DNA of 64,000 bases. It comes from Nitrospira sp. (GTDB lineage Bacteria; Nitrospirota; Nitrospiria; Nitrospirales; Nitrospiraceae). This document shows, piece by piece, positions 51,599 to 61,326 of this stretch; the stretch's first letter is position 1, and each line of letters opens with the position of its first letter. The position numbers were made by a program, and so were the translations under genes. The notes below the pieces were generated by a model, which searched no databases, was not told the DNA's origin, and saw only the letters and a list, made by a program, of their open reading frames with translations. Where the stretch lies: the NCBI GenBank assembly GCA_018242685.1, contig JAFEBM010000007.1:1-64000 (forward strand), read 5' to 3'.

Positions 51599-52918
51599 TT
51601 ATCCTTGAATGACTGCTTGACGATAGACGACATCCAGCGCTTTGTCGGCCAAGATCCTCGCGCGTAATTCTTCCACTGACTCCTGACCACCTGCCTGGAT
51701 CATTTTCAGGAGATCAGCCATCGGCACCCTCAGCTCCGTGGCTAGTCGAGTCACTTCATTGTTCAGATCGTCCTGGCTCACCGACAAGCCTTCCTTCTCA
51801 GCGATGGCCTCAAGAATTAATCCTGCTCTCACACGACGATTTGCCTCCTCGCGATGCTCTTCGCGAATTCTTTTCAGTTCTTCGGCATCAGGTGCAGGAA
51901 GGGAATCGGTCACTTTGCCACCCTGTCGTGTTTGTAATTTCTGCCGCACAATCGTGCTGAGCTCTCGTTCCACGAGTGTGTCAGGGAGATCAAAATGATG
52001 GGTATCGATGAGGCGTTTGAGCAGGGTATCTTTGTAGGACTCTTCGATATCCTTCTTGAGCGCTTTTTCCATTTGGCCACGCAACTTGTCCCGTAACTCG
52101 TGGAGAGACGCGTATGGTCCACAGTCCTTGGCGAACTCATCGTCAAGGGCGGGGAGTTTCTTCTGTTTGACTCCCTTTATGGCCAGGTGAAACCTCACTG
52201 TATTTCCTGCAACTCGTTGATCCGGATGGCTCACCGGATAGGTCTGAGGAATCTCGACAACATCCCCTTCCTGTCTTCCGATAAGATGAGCTTCTATTTC
52301 AATCCCCAGCAAGGCCGCCTTCGAACCCACCCTATGAAGCTGGCCTTCTTTCTTTGTTCCTTCAAGAGGAGTCCCGTCTAGAAATCCTTCGAGATCGACG
52401 ATGGCATAGTCTCCTTCGGCTAAGACCGCACCTGGCGGGGCCGCATCCAATCGAGCCTGTTGTTCACGCAATACCTCCAGGGCTCGGTCTACCTGCTCTT
52501 CCGCAACTGTGCGCTTGTCGACCTGGAGAGACATGGGATTGGGAGACTTATAGTCGCGAAGTTCGATCGTGGGTTTGATTTCGACCGTCGCCGTGAAAGT
52601 AAAGGGGGAGTCTTTTTTGATTTTGACCCGATCCAGAGGGGGAATATCCACTACTACTGGACTGATTCCGGCTTGTTTGATGGCCCGACCATAGAAATCC
52701 GGCACGAGCTTTCGAATGACATCTTCTTCGACAGTTTTAGCATAACGCTTCTCTAAAATAGCCAAAGGGGCTTTCCCGGGTCGGAACCCTGGAATCTGAA
52801 CCTGACGATTGAGTTCCAAATACGCTCGTGAAAATTGTTGTGTCACCTCATCGGCCGGCACCTCGATTTTCAAGGCGCGCTTCATCGGTCCTAATTCGGT
52901 CATTTCCATTTTCATCAT
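51599..52918 (-). CDS. tig: Trigger factor (ribosome-associated chaperone/PPIase)
   Basis: 439 residues if it starts at ATG 52918 (GGAG 10 nt upstream); ATGs at 52915, 52909 and 52903 are also possible. The N-terminal ribosome-binding segment GFRPGKAPLAILEKRY matches the signature loop (GFRxGKxP). The central FKBP-type PPIase domain (EGDYAIVDLEGFLDG) and C-terminal arm follow. It holds nascent chains as they leave the ribosome. A tRNA-Leu gene lies 36 nt upstream on the same strand, so the two may share a transcript. Confidence 0.95.
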   Translation of the reverse strand: MMKMEMTELGPMKRALKIEVPADEVTQQFSRAYLELNRQVQIPGFRPGKAPLAILEKRYAKTVEEDVIRKLVPDFYGRAIKQAGISPVVVDIPPLDRVKIKKDSPFTFTATVEIKPTIELRDYKSPNPMSLQVDKRTVAEEQVDRALEVLREQQARLDAAPPGAVLAEGDYAIVDLEGFLDGTPLEGTKKEGQLHRVGSKAALLGIEIEAHLIGRQEGDVVEIPQTYPVSHPDQRVAGNTVRFHLAIKGVKQKKLPALDDEFAKDCGPYASLHELRDKLRGQMEKALKKDIEESYKDTLLKRLIDTHHFDLPDTLVERELSTIVRQKLQTRQGGKVTDSLPAPDAEELKRIREEHREEANRRVRAGLILEAIAEKEGLSVSQDDLNNEVTRLATELRVPMADLLKMIQAGGQESVEELRARILADKALDVVYRQAVIQG

Positions 52919-52954
52919 CGAGATCGAACTCCGTGCCAAGGGATCGTACCCTAG

Positions 52955-53037
52955 TGGTGCGAGAGGGGGGACTTGAACCCCCACGGTTGCCCACGAGATC
53001 CTAAGTCTCGCGCGTCTGCCAGTTCCGCCACTCTCGC
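52955..53037 (-). tRNA. tRNA-Leu (anticodon UAG)
   Basis: Reverse strand: acceptor GCGAGAG/CTCTCGC, anticodon stem CGAGA/TCTCG closing CTTAGGA (anticodon TAG), long class II variable arm, T-arm with GGGGTTCAAGTCCCC, encoded CCA. It reads CTN/CTA codons. It is probably cotranscribed with tig. Confidence 0.96.
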
Positions 53038-53345
53038 GTGGTTGTTGAGGATACCGCGGAGCTATTACTCCAAATTAACTACCGTAGAGTGACCAAGACT
53101 GCAAAAACACGCGATGTCGTATAGCGTTGTACCGTTGGACACCTGTAATGTCAACCCATACAACCGAGGGTGCCTACTTCCAAGTATGAACGGTCCTGTC
53201 AGGCTGTTTGCTGATTTCGGCTATCTTCTGTTACGCGCCAAAACTTCCCACATACATTCGCCGTGGTGCACCTCAAGATGATCTTCTTGAATGGGGGATT
53301 GTCTTCCGCCAAATTTTTAACCAATAGCACCGGCGGGCCGTCACC
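53038..53345. other. Region between two divergent tRNA genes with no gene seen
   Basis: About 310 nt. No frame on either strand has a ribosome site or a recognisable product. It should carry the promoter for tRNA-Leu(UAG)/tig, but no convincing -35/-10 pair is visible on that strand. Confidence 0.4.
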
Positions 53346-53374
53346 TTGCCGGTCATGAACACGCATGCTAAGAT
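53346..53374 (+). promoter_or_regulatory. Promoter of tRNA-Ser(GGA)
   Basis: TTGCCG (53346-53351), 17 nt, TAAGAT (53369-53374), 25 nt before the tRNA 5' end at 53400. Both boxes are good matches at the right distance. Confidence 0.6.
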
Positions 53375-53399
53375 GCTATCCCTTTGCACTTCTCGATGC

Positions 53400-53489
<90 letters not shown>

Positions 53490-53596
53490 TACCGCACTTC
53501 GTGTGTATCACCCGCTCGTTATCGCTGTATCGTAATTTCTGCGGGCGGATAGACACCTCAAGTGTGGACTGTAATTGGAGGTCTAGATCGAGAATA

Positions 53597-53697
53597 GGGG
53601 CTGGGCCCTGTGCAATAGAACCCTGTGAACCCCGCCAGGTCCGGAAGGAAGCAACGGTAAGCAGCCAGTTCTAGGTGCCGCAGGATCACCTGGCCCC
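53597..53697 (+). ncRNA. ffs: Bacterial signal recognition particle RNA (4.5S)
   Basis: About 101 nt with the conserved core: GCCAGGTCCGGAAGGAAGCA (the GGAA tetraloop and asymmetric loop that bind Ffh). The 5' GGGGCTGGGCC end and the 3' CACCTGGCCCC end pair to close the hairpin. It is placed just before dnaX, as in many bacteria, and delivers membrane proteins to the translocon together with Ffh. Exact ends are approximate. Confidence 0.93.
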
Positions 53698-53706
53698 ACT
53701 TTGGAC

Positions 53707-53791
53707 GTGAGGCGTGAACGTGAGACGTAAGGCGACCGTATCTTCGGCTTCATATCGTCTTGCTTTACACTCCTTACATTTCACCCCTCAC
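53707..53791. repeat. Imperfect long inverted repeat between ffs and dnaX
   Basis: GTGAGGCGTGAACGTGAGAC (53707 onwards) is matched, with several mismatches, by the inverse of TACATTTCACCCCTCAC (up to 53791). The two arms fold into a hairpin of roughly 30-35 bp with an AT-rich centre. It also contains the short periodic unit GTGARRYGT. It could stop transcription after ffs or be a dispersed repeat; no clear U-run follows. Confidence 0.4.
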
Positions 53792-53806
53792 CCCTGACGG
53801 CTTCTT

Positions 53807-55600
53807 ATGGACTATCAAGTCTCCGCGCGTAAATATCGGCCCGGCACGTTTGACGATGTGATCGGTCAGTCCCATGTTGTCCAAACGTTAATGAACGCGG
53901 TCTCAACGAAGCGGATCGCGCATGCGTATCTATTTTCCGGCACACGAGGCGTGGGGAAAACGACCGTTGCACGAATCCTCGGAAAGGCACTCAACTGTGA
54001 ACGGGGACCGACAAGTCACCCGTGCGACATCTGTGAGAATTGCCGTGAGATTGCGCAAGGAAACTCGGTCGATGTCATCGAAATTGATGGCGCGTCCAAC
54101 ACCAGCGTGGACGATGTGCGAGAGATCCGCGAGAACGTTAAATTCGCGCCGTTTCGCGGTCAGTTTCGAGTCTACATTATCGATGAAGTCCACATGCTCT
54201 CAAACTCGGCGTTTAATGCCCTGTTGAAGACACTCGAAGAACCCCCAACGCATGTGGTTTTCATTTTTGCCACAACGGAGATTCATAAAATCCCGGCGAC
54301 GATTCTCTCTCGATGCCAGCATTACAACTTTCGTCGCATCGCCAGAGCTGAAATCATTGAGCGACTTCGGCACGTAGCAACCCAAGATCGGTTGACGCTC
54401 GAAGAACGGAGCTTTGTGGCCCTGGCTCGCGCCAGTGAAGGGAGTATGCGCGATGCCCTGAGTTTGCTTGATCAGGCCGTTGCCTATGGCGGCAAGGCCA
54501 TCAGCCACGCGGATCTCGAACTACTGTTGGGAGCAGTACCTCAAGAACTGGTGCAGGAACTCATTCGAGCGATTATGGCCCAAGACAGCCCTGCTGCCCT
54601 CGCCAGCCTGGCCAATCTATTGGACCGGGGGCATGACTTGCGGGCATTCTGTGCGGAAGTAGCGGAACACATCCGCAATCTGCTCGTGGCGGCAGTCGTT
54701 CCCGATACGGCCGAGTTGCGTAGCTTGATTGAAACCTCGGAAGACGATCTGAACCAGCTGTCGATGAATGCCAAGACGCTGACTCCGGAACAGCTTCAGG
54801 AATTGCTGGCCATCTTCATCCAAGCAGAAGATTCTTTACGATTCAGCAGCCATCCTCGTTTTGTGATGGAAACTGCGGCTATTCGAGCTACACGGCTGTT
54901 GCGCCAACGACAGGGTACAGAGGCGCGTCCGGTACAGACAGCGTCGCCTTCCAGCCAAAAACCTCCGGCCGAGCCGGAAGGACGCAAGAGTGGACCATCA
55001 ACTACTCCAGCTTTGCGCCAGAGCGTACCCGTTGCCTCAAGGCCCATCCCTCAACCCGCTCCCACATCCAGGGAACAAACGGATGAAGGGCCATCGATCT
55101 CACCTAGACCATCTCACAATCCACCGGCCGATGTGGCGACAGCCACCCCAACCGCCCTGCCTCCTCTAGCCGCCGGTCCGCAACCGACGTTGCAGTGGGA
55201 AATAGTCCAAGAAGAGGTTGCAGCTTCATTTCCAAATATCGCGCCGTTTCTCGAAGCCGGCAGGTTTGTTGGGATGGACGGTAGCTTCGTCACCATCGGG
55301 TTTGCCAAGCAGGCAACCGTAGCCAGAGCTAGATTGGAGAAGGAAGAGAATCTTCTCGTGTTATCAAAATTGTGCGAGCGTCAGTTGGGATATCCCATAC
55401 GTGTCCGCATCACCGAGCTGACTGAGACCTATCCACCGGGACCGACCATGGCCCAAGTACGAGCGGCCAAGGAACAAGAACAACGGCTGGTATTGTTCGA
55501 ACGTGCGAAAGCGAACCCGACGGTGAAACAAGCCCTTGAGATATTCGGCGTGGAACTTGCCGAAGTTCGTACCATAACCCAGCAGGAGGCAAGCGAATGA
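53807..55600 (+). CDS. dnaX: DNA polymerase III subunit gamma/tau
   Basis: 597 residues. Clamp-loader ATPase: Walker A GTRGVGKT (45-52), a zinc site (the cysteines in NCERGPTSHPCDICENC), Walker B IIDEVHML, sensor 1 in FIFATTEIHKI. The C-terminal third is a Pro/Ala-rich linker followed by a tau-type domain (LQWEIVQEEVAASFPNIAPF). I see no clear A/AAAAAG slippery site for a gamma frameshift, so only the long form is predicted. It overlaps ybaB by 4 nt (ATGA). Confidence 0.96.
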   Translation: MDYQVSARKYRPGTFDDVIGQSHVVQTLMNAVSTKRIAHAYLFSGTRGVGKTTVARILGKALNCERGPTSHPCDICENCREIAQGNSVDVIEIDGASNTSVDDVREIRENVKFAPFRGQFRVYIIDEVHMLSNSAFNALLKTLEEPPTHVVFIFATTEIHKIPATILSRCQHYNFRRIARAEIIERLRHVATQDRLTLEERSFVALARASEGSMRDALSLLDQAVAYGGKAISHADLELLLGAVPQELVQELIRAIMAQDSPAALASLANLLDRGHDLRAFCAEVAEHIRNLLVAAVVPDTAELRSLIETSEDDLNQLSMNAKTLTPEQLQELLAIFIQAEDSLRFSSHPRFVMETAAIRATRLLRQRQGTEARPVQTASPSSQKPPAEPEGRKSGPSTTPALRQSVPVASRPIPQPAPTSREQTDEGPSISPRPSHNPPADVATATPTALPPLAAGPQPTLQWEIVQEEVAASFPNIAPFLEAGRFVGMDGSFVTIGFAKQATVARARLEKEENLLVLSKLCERQLGYPIRVRITELTETYPPGPTMAQVRAAKEQEQRLVLFERAKANPTVKQALEIFGVELAEVRTITQQEASE

Positions 55601-55920
55601 AAAATCCTTTCGGCAACATGAGCAACATCCTCAAGCAAGCCCAGGTCATGCAAGAACAAATGGCCAAGATTCAGGAGCAAGCGGCGTCAAAAACCGCCAG
55701 CGGGACGGCCGGTGGCGGGATCGTCACTGTCACGGCGAACGGAGCGATGCAGATCGTCAGCGTGGCGATCGACCCAGAGGTCGTCAAGAGCGGCGATGTC
55801 GATATGCTCCAAGATCTTGTCGTGGCCGCGACGAACGATGCGCTCCGCAAAGCCAAGGAGTTGATGGAAGGCGAAATGAAAGCGTTGACCGGCGGAATGA
55901 AAATTCCGGGCTTGTTTTAG
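55597..55920 (+). CDS. ybaB: YbaB/EbfC family nucleoid-associated protein
   Basis: 107 residues. FGNMSNILKQAQVMQEQMAK and VVAATNDALRKAKELMEG are typical of this small dimeric DNA-binding family, which affects nucleoid structure and possibly repair. The conserved arrangement dnaX-ybaB-recR supports the call. The start overlaps dnaX by ATGA, and recR begins 2 nt after the stop. Confidence 0.95.
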   Translation: MKNPFGNMSNILKQAQVMQEQMAKIQEQAASKTASGTAGGGIVTVTANGAMQIVSVAIDPEVVKSGDVDMLQDLVVAATNDALRKAKELMEGEMKALTGGMKIPGLF

Positions 55921-55922
55921 CG

Positions 55923-56525
55923 ATGGCTGTCGATCAACAAGGCTTGTTGGTGAGATTGATCAAGGAACTGGTCCGTCTCCCAGGAATCGGTCACAAAAGC
56001 GCCCAGCGGTTGGCCTTTCATCTCATGAAGGCTGAGCGAGAGGATGCTCTGCGCCTGGCGGACGCCATTCGTGCGGTGAAGGATGGATTGGCGTTTTGCA
56101 GACAATGTCGCAATATCGCCGAAGCGGACTTGTGCGAGTTTTGTCTCGACCCGAAACGCGATCGGACCAAGATCTTCGTCGTCGAAGAACCGAGTACGCT
56201 GTATGCCGTTGAACGGGCCGGCGCCTATCGCGGTCTCTATCACGTCTTGCTGGGAGCGCTTTCCCCACTCGACGGAGTAGGTCCGGGAGACATCAAAGCC
56301 GACGAACTTGTTGAGCGTGTGAGACTCGGCGGAGTAGAAGAAATCATTCTCGCGACGAACCCCACCATTGAAGGAGAAGCCACAGCGATCTACCTAACCC
56401 GGTTGCTCAAGCCCTTCGGCGTACGCGTTTCGCGAATTGCTTATGGGATTCCAGTGGGCATGGACATTGAGTACGCGGACGAAGTGACGTTGCTGAAATC
56501 GATCGAGGGGCGGCGTGATTTATAG
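55923..56525 (+). CDS. recR: Recombination mediator protein RecR
   Basis: 200 residues. Helix-hairpin-helix LVRLPGIGHKSAQRLAFHLM, C4 zinc finger CRQCRNIAEADLCEFC, Toprim domain with IFVVEEPSTLYAVERAGAY and the later TNPTIEGEATAIYL. It loads RecA on gaps with RecO. It is the third gene of the dnaX-ybaB-recR operon. Confidence 0.97.
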   Translation: MAVDQQGLLVRLIKELVRLPGIGHKSAQRLAFHLMKAEREDALRLADAIRAVKDGLAFCRQCRNIAEADLCEFCLDPKRDRTKIFVVEEPSTLYAVERAGAYRGLYHVLLGALSPLDGVGPGDIKADELVERVRLGGVEEIILATNPTIEGEATAIYLTRLLKPFGVRVSRIAYGIPVGMDIEYADEVTLLKSIEGRRDL

Positions 56526-56550
56526 CCTGTACGGGAAGACCCAACCCTCG

Positions 56551-56579
56551 TTGACCCCTCTCATTTAGATTGGTATAGT
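56551..56579 (+). promoter_or_regulatory. Promoter of the DksA-type gene
   Basis: TTGACC (56551-56556), 17-nt spacer, TATAGT (56574-56579), 33 nt before ATG 56612. Both boxes are close to consensus. Confidence 0.65.
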
Positions 56580-56611
56580 TCCCTGTTTCTCTTACACACA
56601 GAACACTAGCC

Positions 56612-57061
56612 ATGAAGATACGCCGTTCCGGGACACGCACTCGTTCGACAAAATCGCAGACCTCGGTGTCCGCCAAGCGTTCTGCGAAGAAGCCGAAAAC
56701 GGACGCCAAGAACGCAAAATATCCCGACATCCGTCGCGACCTCGAACGCCAACGCGCAGCCATTTTGAATGATGTCGGAGAAGTCCTGACACATCGAGAC
56801 GACCTTGCAGCATTTCCCGACGTCAGCGATCAAGCCTCCGCCGAAGTCGACCAGAATTTTTCCATGCGAATTCGGGAGCGCGAACGGAAGCTGCTCAAGA
56901 AGATCGACGAAGCTCTGGAGCGTATGGACGCCGCCACATACGGCATTTGCGAACGCTGCGGCGGAGACATTCCTTACAAACGGCTTAAAGCCCGTCCGGT
57001 AACCACTCTCTGTATCGAGTGCAAAACCATTCAAGAACAGGAAGAGCAAGCTCGAGGTTGA
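56612..57061 (+). CDS. DksA/TraR-family zinc-finger regulator
   Basis: 149 residues. A basic N-terminal tail (residues 1-30, many Lys/Arg) precedes the coiled-coil part, LERQRAAILNDVGEVLTHRD and IRERERKLLKKIDEALERMD. The C4 zinc finger CERCGGDIPYKRLKARPVTT with a later CIEC completes the DksA layout. It acts on RNA polymerase through the secondary channel. Whether it is the ppGpp-responsive DksA or a smaller relative cannot be told. Confidence 0.88.
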   Translation: MKIRRSGTRTRSTKSQTSVSAKRSAKKPKTDAKNAKYPDIRRDLERQRAAILNDVGEVLTHRDDLAAFPDVSDQASAEVDQNFSMRIRERERKLLKKIDEALERMDAATYGICERCGGDIPYKRLKARPVTTLCIECKTIQEQEEQARG

Positions 57062-57119
57062 ATCGTTTTCTTCACGCGAATCGGAAATACAACGATAATC
57101 CGATAGGTGGGGTACGGAA

Positions 57120-58268
57120 CTACTGCTTCAACACCTTGATGCGTTCTTTGGCGTACGCAATACGGTCGGCTTCCTCCGGTATCCCCTCTACGATTGCAAG
57201 GTAGGTCTCATATTCAGAAAGGGCGCGCTTGGGGTTCGTAGCCTCAGACGCCTCAGCCAGGTTGTAGCGGGCCAGAGCATAGTTGGGACGCAGGACCACC
57301 GCCTTTTCAAATAAGCTTAAGCCGGCCGCTTTATCCCCCAATTTTATTTGGACGGTGCCGAGGTTGTTCAGCACCTCGGGGATGTTCGGCCTGAGAGCGA
57401 GTGACTGCAGCATCTCCGTTTTTGCCTTGTCGAACCGACCCTTGGCCTCCCAGGCGAGTCCTAATTTATGATGGGCTTCGGCAAGCCACACCTTATTCGT
57501 GAATCCACTGACTATAGTCTTTTGGTACGCGTCTGCTGCGATATCATAGTTCTTGTCACCGCAGTATGCGAGCTGGGCAGCTTGGCCACGAGCAAATTGC
57601 TGCAAAGACGAGAATGGTTCTTTATCTTCGTCTCCCTGACTCTCCATTTGTTGCCCACCCTTGCCCCCTGCCGGAGTACGAAGTCGCTCAAGAAACTCCC
57701 GCCGGTATGGAGAGAAAAGCCGCACATAGGGATCAATGGTGAACGAGGCCTGAAGCAAAATTGGGTGTTCTCCGAGACCGATGACGAGATACTGAGTCGT
57801 GCTTTTCTCGTCACCAGTTTCCAGGAGAGCGCTGCTCTCCATGTTCGTTCGTGTTTCCAATTGGGCTACATTCAAGTAGAACTCCACTGACGGTTTCAAC
57901 TGGGAAAGCGTGTCCCGGAGCACAGGATATGGTTTGAGGTCCAGCCCTTTCGGAAACGCGAAAAGCGCTCCGACTAGGACACCATCCTCGTCGAAAAAAT
58001 AGGATTCCTCTCCCTGTGAAGCACTGCTCTCCGACGGAATCGTGAGTTCTTGACCACTTCCCCAGTCCTTCGCTGTGTGCGTCGTTGGAGAATGTTTTTT
58101 CAGGAATTCGGCCTTGCGCTCACAGAGTGCCGTCGAGGCAAGCAGAAGAAGATCGCTTTGGGACGGAGGAAGCGGGGGCTTAACGGGGGCCGCTGAACCG
58201 CTACACCCAATCACCAGCCCTACCATCGCAAAAAGGCCGAGCGAAGACACGTACCGAAAGAAATTCAT
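57120..58268 (-). CDS. TPR-repeat lipoprotein
   Basis: 382 residues from ATG 58268 (the frame extends to 58304, but the signal peptide begins here). Lipobox GLVIGC at residues 17-22. The middle of the protein is an unassigned alpha/beta part. The C-terminal third (about 230-382) has at least three TPR units, such as AYQKTIVSGFTNKVWLAEAH, KAKTEMLQSLALRPNIPEVL and GLSLFEKAVVLRPNYALARY. It may be a scaffold in the periplasm. The gene lies 58 nt downstream of the DksA gene in a converging arrangement. Confidence 0.8.
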   Translation of the reverse strand: MNFFRYVSSLGLFAMVGLVIGCSGSAAPVKPPLPPSQSDLLLLASTALCERKAEFLKKHSPTTHTAKDWGSGQELTIPSESSASQGEESYFFDEDGVLVGALFAFPKGLDLKPYPVLRDTLSQLKPSVEFYLNVAQLETRTNMESSALLETGDEKSTTQYLVIGLGEHPILLQASFTIDPYVRLFSPYRREFLERLRTPAGGKGGQQMESQGDEDKEPFSSLQQFARGQAAQLAYCGDKNYDIAADAYQKTIVSGFTNKVWLAEAHHKLGLAWEAKGRFDKAKTEMLQSLALRPNIPEVLNNLGTVQIKLGDKAAGLSLFEKAVVLRPNYALARYNLAEASEATNPKRALSEYETYLAIVEGIPEEADRIAYAKERIKVLKQ

Positions 58269-58327
58269 CGAGCATCCTTGTATCGCATGCTGCCAACAAT
58301 ACACGATTTAAGGGGTTCTTCGCGAAG

Positions 58328-58367
58328 AGGAAATGAAAAGGCTCGCTTTTCTTGAAGAGCGGGCCTT
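58328..58367 (-). terminator. Rho-independent-like terminator of the small lipoprotein gene
   Basis: Reverse strand: AAGGCCCGCTCTT (58367-58355), loop CAAG, AAAAGCGAGCCTT (58350-58338), followed by the U-rich TTCATTT. Stem 13 bp with two G-U-type pairs. It lies 27 nt after the stop of the gene at 58394-58738. Confidence 0.7.
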
Positions 58368-58393
58368 AGCGCTACCGAAAGGAAGCTCCGGAC

Positions 58394-58738
58394 TTACCGG
58401 CGTTGGGCGTTCACCATATTGTCTTCAGTTGTATAGCCGGAGAGAGAGGCGAATCCGCTTCCAAGCGTATACATCGGGCGATTGATGCCATAGTCGAAAG
58501 CTTGGCCGATCGTGTTTGCAACAAACCCGAGCCAGCGAAGAGGGTGATCATTGACAGCCGAACCAGCGGCGGGATCCGAGTAGACCAGCGCGGTGCTGTC
58601 CAGAATGTTGTAGATACTGGTCGGAGGCGTGTATTCCTCCTTGGCAACGACACTTGCGCCCTGGTGGTGCGTCGTGCTGCAGCCTGTAGAGACCATCGCC
58701 AGCATCACGATGCCGATCACATTCCGCGTGACGTTCAT
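58394..58738 (-). CDS. Small lipoprotein of unknown function
   Basis: 114 residues. The signal peptide MNVTRNVIGIVMLAMVSTGC ends in the lipobox STGC. The mature domain contains ALVYSDPAAGSAVNDHPLRW and a glycine-aromatic stretch (GSGFASLSGYTTED). I know of no family. A terminator follows directly. It lies downstream of tRNA-Val on the same strand, 166 nt away. Confidence 0.65.
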   Translation of the reverse strand: MNVTRNVIGIVMLAMVSTGCSTTHHQGASVVAKEEYTPPTSIYNILDSTALVYSDPAAGSAVNDHPLRWLGFVANTIGQAFDYGINRPMYTLGSGFASLSGYTTEDNMVNAQRR

Positions 58739-58904
58739 AGTAGTACCTCGCTTGGTTCAGTCCATTTTGTGCTCATCAATCGGGTCTCGCTCATAGAAAC
58801 AATCAAAAGTGTAGCCGACATCCCTGGTTCTGTCCAAAGTTTCAACTTTTTAGGGAAAATCGGCAACCCGGTAGAAGAAAAAAGTTCCAACTGCGGGCCG
58901 GGCA

Positions 58905-58979
58905 TGGTGGGCGATACAGGTATCGAACCTGTGGCCTCTTCCGTGTGAAGGAAGCGCTCTACCACTGAGCTAATCGCCC
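58905..58979 (-). tRNA. tRNA-Val (anticodon CAC)
   Basis: Reverse strand, 75 nt including encoded CCA: acceptor GGGCGAT/ATCGCCC, D-arm GCTCAGTGGTAGAGC, anticodon stem CTTCC/GGAAG closing TTCACAC (anticodon CAC), T-arm ACAGG-TTCGATA-CCTGT. It reads GTG codons. Confidence 0.96.
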
Positions 58980-59095
58980 GACCAAGCGAGAGTCTAGCAC
59001 GGGATTTCTGCATGGTTCAACGTTGTCTCTCTCCTTGACTTCACTAAAAGATGGTTTCTAGAATGAACGCCTTTTCACGGCAAGGAATGTCGATC

Positions 59096-60412
59096 ATGAG
59101 GGATGACATCGTCATCGTGGGCGGGGGTCTGGCCGGCTCAGAAGCCGCTTGGCAAGCAGCCAATCGTGGAGCCAAAGTCACGCTCTACGAGATGCGCCCC
59201 AAGGAGATGACGAAGGCGCACAAGACCGGCAACTTGGCCGAACTCGTCTGCTCGAACTCGCTCGGTTCCGCCGATCCTCTGAATGCGCCTGGCATTTTGA
59301 AGGAAGAAATGCGGCGGCTCAGTTCGCTGGTCATCTCCGCTGCGGAGCAGGCCCGTGTGCCCGCCGGGTCGGCACTGGCCGTTGATCGCGACCAGTTCTC
59401 CCAGCACATTACTCGCGCCTTGGAAGGCCATCCGAACATCAGAATCCTCCACGAAGAAATCAGCGAGATCCCGACGGATTGCCTCTGCATCATCGCAACA
59501 GGTCCGTTGACCTCCGATAAATTGTCTCAGGCCATCCGCGCCGTGACGCAATCCCAGCACCTCTATTTCTACGACGCCATCTCACCGATTGTCGACGCCG
59601 ACACAATCAACATGGACCTGGTCTTTCGTGCCTCTCGCTATGACAAGGGCGGAGATGATTATTTGAATTGTCCCATGACCGATACGCAGTACAATGCCTT
59701 TTACGATGCCTTGATGGCGGCGGAAAAGGTACAGCCGAAGGAATTTGAGAAGACGTCGTATTTTGAAGCCTGTGTGCCGATTGAAGTGCTGGCGGAACGT
59801 GGCCGTCAGACCATGCAGTTTGGGCCCCTCAAGCCGGTCGGCCTGAAGGATCCACGGACCGGAATCGAGCCCGCCGCCGTCGTCCAGTTGCGAACGGAAA
59901 ATGTCCATCGAACCTGTTACAACTTGGTCGGCTTTCAGACGAAACTGACCTATCCGGAGCAGAAGCGCGTGTTTCGCATGATCCCCGGACTCGAACAGGC
60001 CGAGTTCCTCCGGTATGGGAGCCTCCATCGCAACACCTTCATCAATTCGCCTCAACTCCTCCTCAGTACGCTGCAGTTCAAAGCCCGCGGCACATTGTTG
60101 TTCGCCGGGCAGCTCGTCGGCGTCGAAGGCTATACCGAGTCGGCTGCCATGGGAGGCTTGGCCGGCATCAATGCCGCGCGAGCCTTGGCCGGGCAACCAC
60201 CGATCACACCTCCGCCTACGACCGCGCACGGCTGCTTAGTTTCTCATATCACCTCGTCGGATCCTCGCCATTTCCAGCCGATGAACACGAATTTCGGCCT
60301 GTTCCTTCCTTTGTCGAACCCTCCCAAAGACAAAGAGAAGAAGCGTCGCGCATTGAGCCATCGAGCCCTTGAGGATTTCGACTCATGGAAGATGCGATCA
60401 AGGCTTTCGTAA
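59096..60412 (+). CDS. trmFO: Methylenetetrahydrofolate-tRNA-(uracil-5-)-methyltransferase
   Basis: 439 residues from ATG 59096 (AAGGA 8-9 nt upstream). The flavoprotein makes 5-methyluridine at tRNA position 54. The FAD fold begins [20 protein letters not shown], and [19 protein letters not shown] holds the conserved active-site cysteine region. [17 protein letters not shown] and [20 protein letters not shown] are also hallmarks. It precedes xerC and overlaps it by 28 nt. Confidence 0.95.
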   Translation: MRDDIVIVGGGLAGSEAAWQAANRGAKVTLYEMRPKEMTKAHKTGNLAELVCSNSLGSADPLNAPGILKEEMRRLSSLVISAAEQARVPAGSALAVDRDQFSQHITRALEGHPNIRILHEEISEIPTDCLCIIATGPLTSDKLSQAIRAVTQSQHLYFYDAISPIVDADTINMDLVFRASRYDKGGDDYLNCPMTDTQYNAFYDALMAAEKVQPKEFEKTSYFEACVPIEVLAERGRQTMQFGPLKPVGLKDPRTGIEPAAVVQLRTENVHRTCYNLVGFQTKLTYPEQKRVFRMIPGLEQAEFLRYGSLHRNTFINSPQLLLSTLQFKARGTLLFAGQLVGVEGYTESAAMGGLAGINAARALAGQPPITPPPTTAHGCLVSHITSSDPRHFQPMNTNFGLFLPLSNPPKDKEKKRRALSHRALEDFDSWKMRSRLS

Positions 60413-61326
60413 TGTACCTCCAGGTCGAACGCAACGCGTCATCCGAGACGATTCGTAATTATCGATCCGATCTTCATCAGGTGACGAAGTTTCTTCAACG
60501 AACCAGGCAGGAAACTGTACCCATTCACATCGATACGGTCACCGGCGACGATATTCGCGCCTACCTCCACAGGTTGGATCAGCAAGGGGAGAAAGCTTCC
60601 TCTTTGGCCAGAAAACTGGCTTGTCTGCGAAGCTTTTTTCGGTTTCTCGTTCGTGAGGGGCAACTTCAGAAAAACCCCACGGAGAACCTGAGGAGTCCCA
60701 AGCTACCAAAGCCGCTCCCCCGGGTGTTGACAAAGGACGATGCTGCGGCACTCATGGAATTTCCGAACGGCCAATCGCCTCTCTCCTTGCGCGATCGCGC
60801 CCTGTTGGAAACGCTGTACTCGACCGGTGCTCGGGTAAGCGAGGTCGTAGGGATCAATCTCGATGACGTGAACGAGACGGATGGAGTTGTATGTTTGAGA
60901 GGGAAGGGCCGCAAGGAGCGGCTGGTTCCGATCGGGGATCTGGCGCTTCACGCGATCCGGCAGTATCGCAAGTCGTTGAAACCGTCGGTTCGCAGTGGCC
61001 ACCTGCCGTCTCCGATGTTTTTGAATCATCGTGGGGGCAGGATCACCACGAGGAGCGTCGCTCGAATGGTCACTCGATATTCCAGATGTCTCCCGGGTGG
61101 AGCGGTCAGTCCCCATGCCTTGCGACACTCCTATGCGACTCATCTGCTCGACGAAGGCGCAGACCTCCGGTCGATACAGGAAATGCTCGGCCATGCCTCG
61201 CTGAGCACGACACAAAAGTATACGCATCTGGCAATGGATCAACTCCTTGCCGTGTATGATAGCGCCCACCCTCGAGCGCGGGTGGCGGCAAGCCCCTTGT
61301 CAGGAAAGGACCGGAAATCGTCATGA
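60385..61326 (+). CDS. xerC: Tyrosine recombinase XerC
   Basis: 313 residues. The N-terminal SAM-like domain spans about 1-95 ([20 protein letters not shown]). The catalytic domain has Arg in [14 protein letters not shown], Lys in [12 protein letters not shown], His-x-x-Arg in [19 protein letters not shown], His in [11 protein letters not shown], and the Tyr nucleophile in QKYTHLAMD. Its place before hslVU, as in many Gram-positive and other genomes, supports XerC over a phage integrase. It resolves chromosome dimers. Confidence 0.92.
   Translation: MEDAIKAFVMYLQVERNASSETIRNYRSDLHQVTKFLQRTRQETVPIHIDTVTGDDIRAYLHRLDQQGEKASSLARKLACLRSFFRFLVREGQLQKNPTENLRSPKLPKPLPRVLTKDDAAALMEFPNGQSPLSLRDRALLETLYSTGARVSEVVGINLDDVNETDGVVCLRGKGRKERLVPIGDLALHAIRQYRKSLKPSVRSGHLPSPMFLNHRGGRITTRSVARMVTRYSRCLPGGAVSPHALRHSYATHLLDEGADLRSIQEMLGHASLSTTQKYTHLAMDQLLAVYDSAHPRARVAASPLSGKDRKSS

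Noticed and set aside
54945..54975. Slippery sequence for a dnaX gamma frameshift
   Set aside because: Only AAAAAC is present; there is no A6-7 G motif and no strong stem downstream.
60385..61326. xerC as a phage integrase
   Set aside because: No attachment site, excisionase or phage gene is nearby, and the hslVU context is that of chromosomal XerC.
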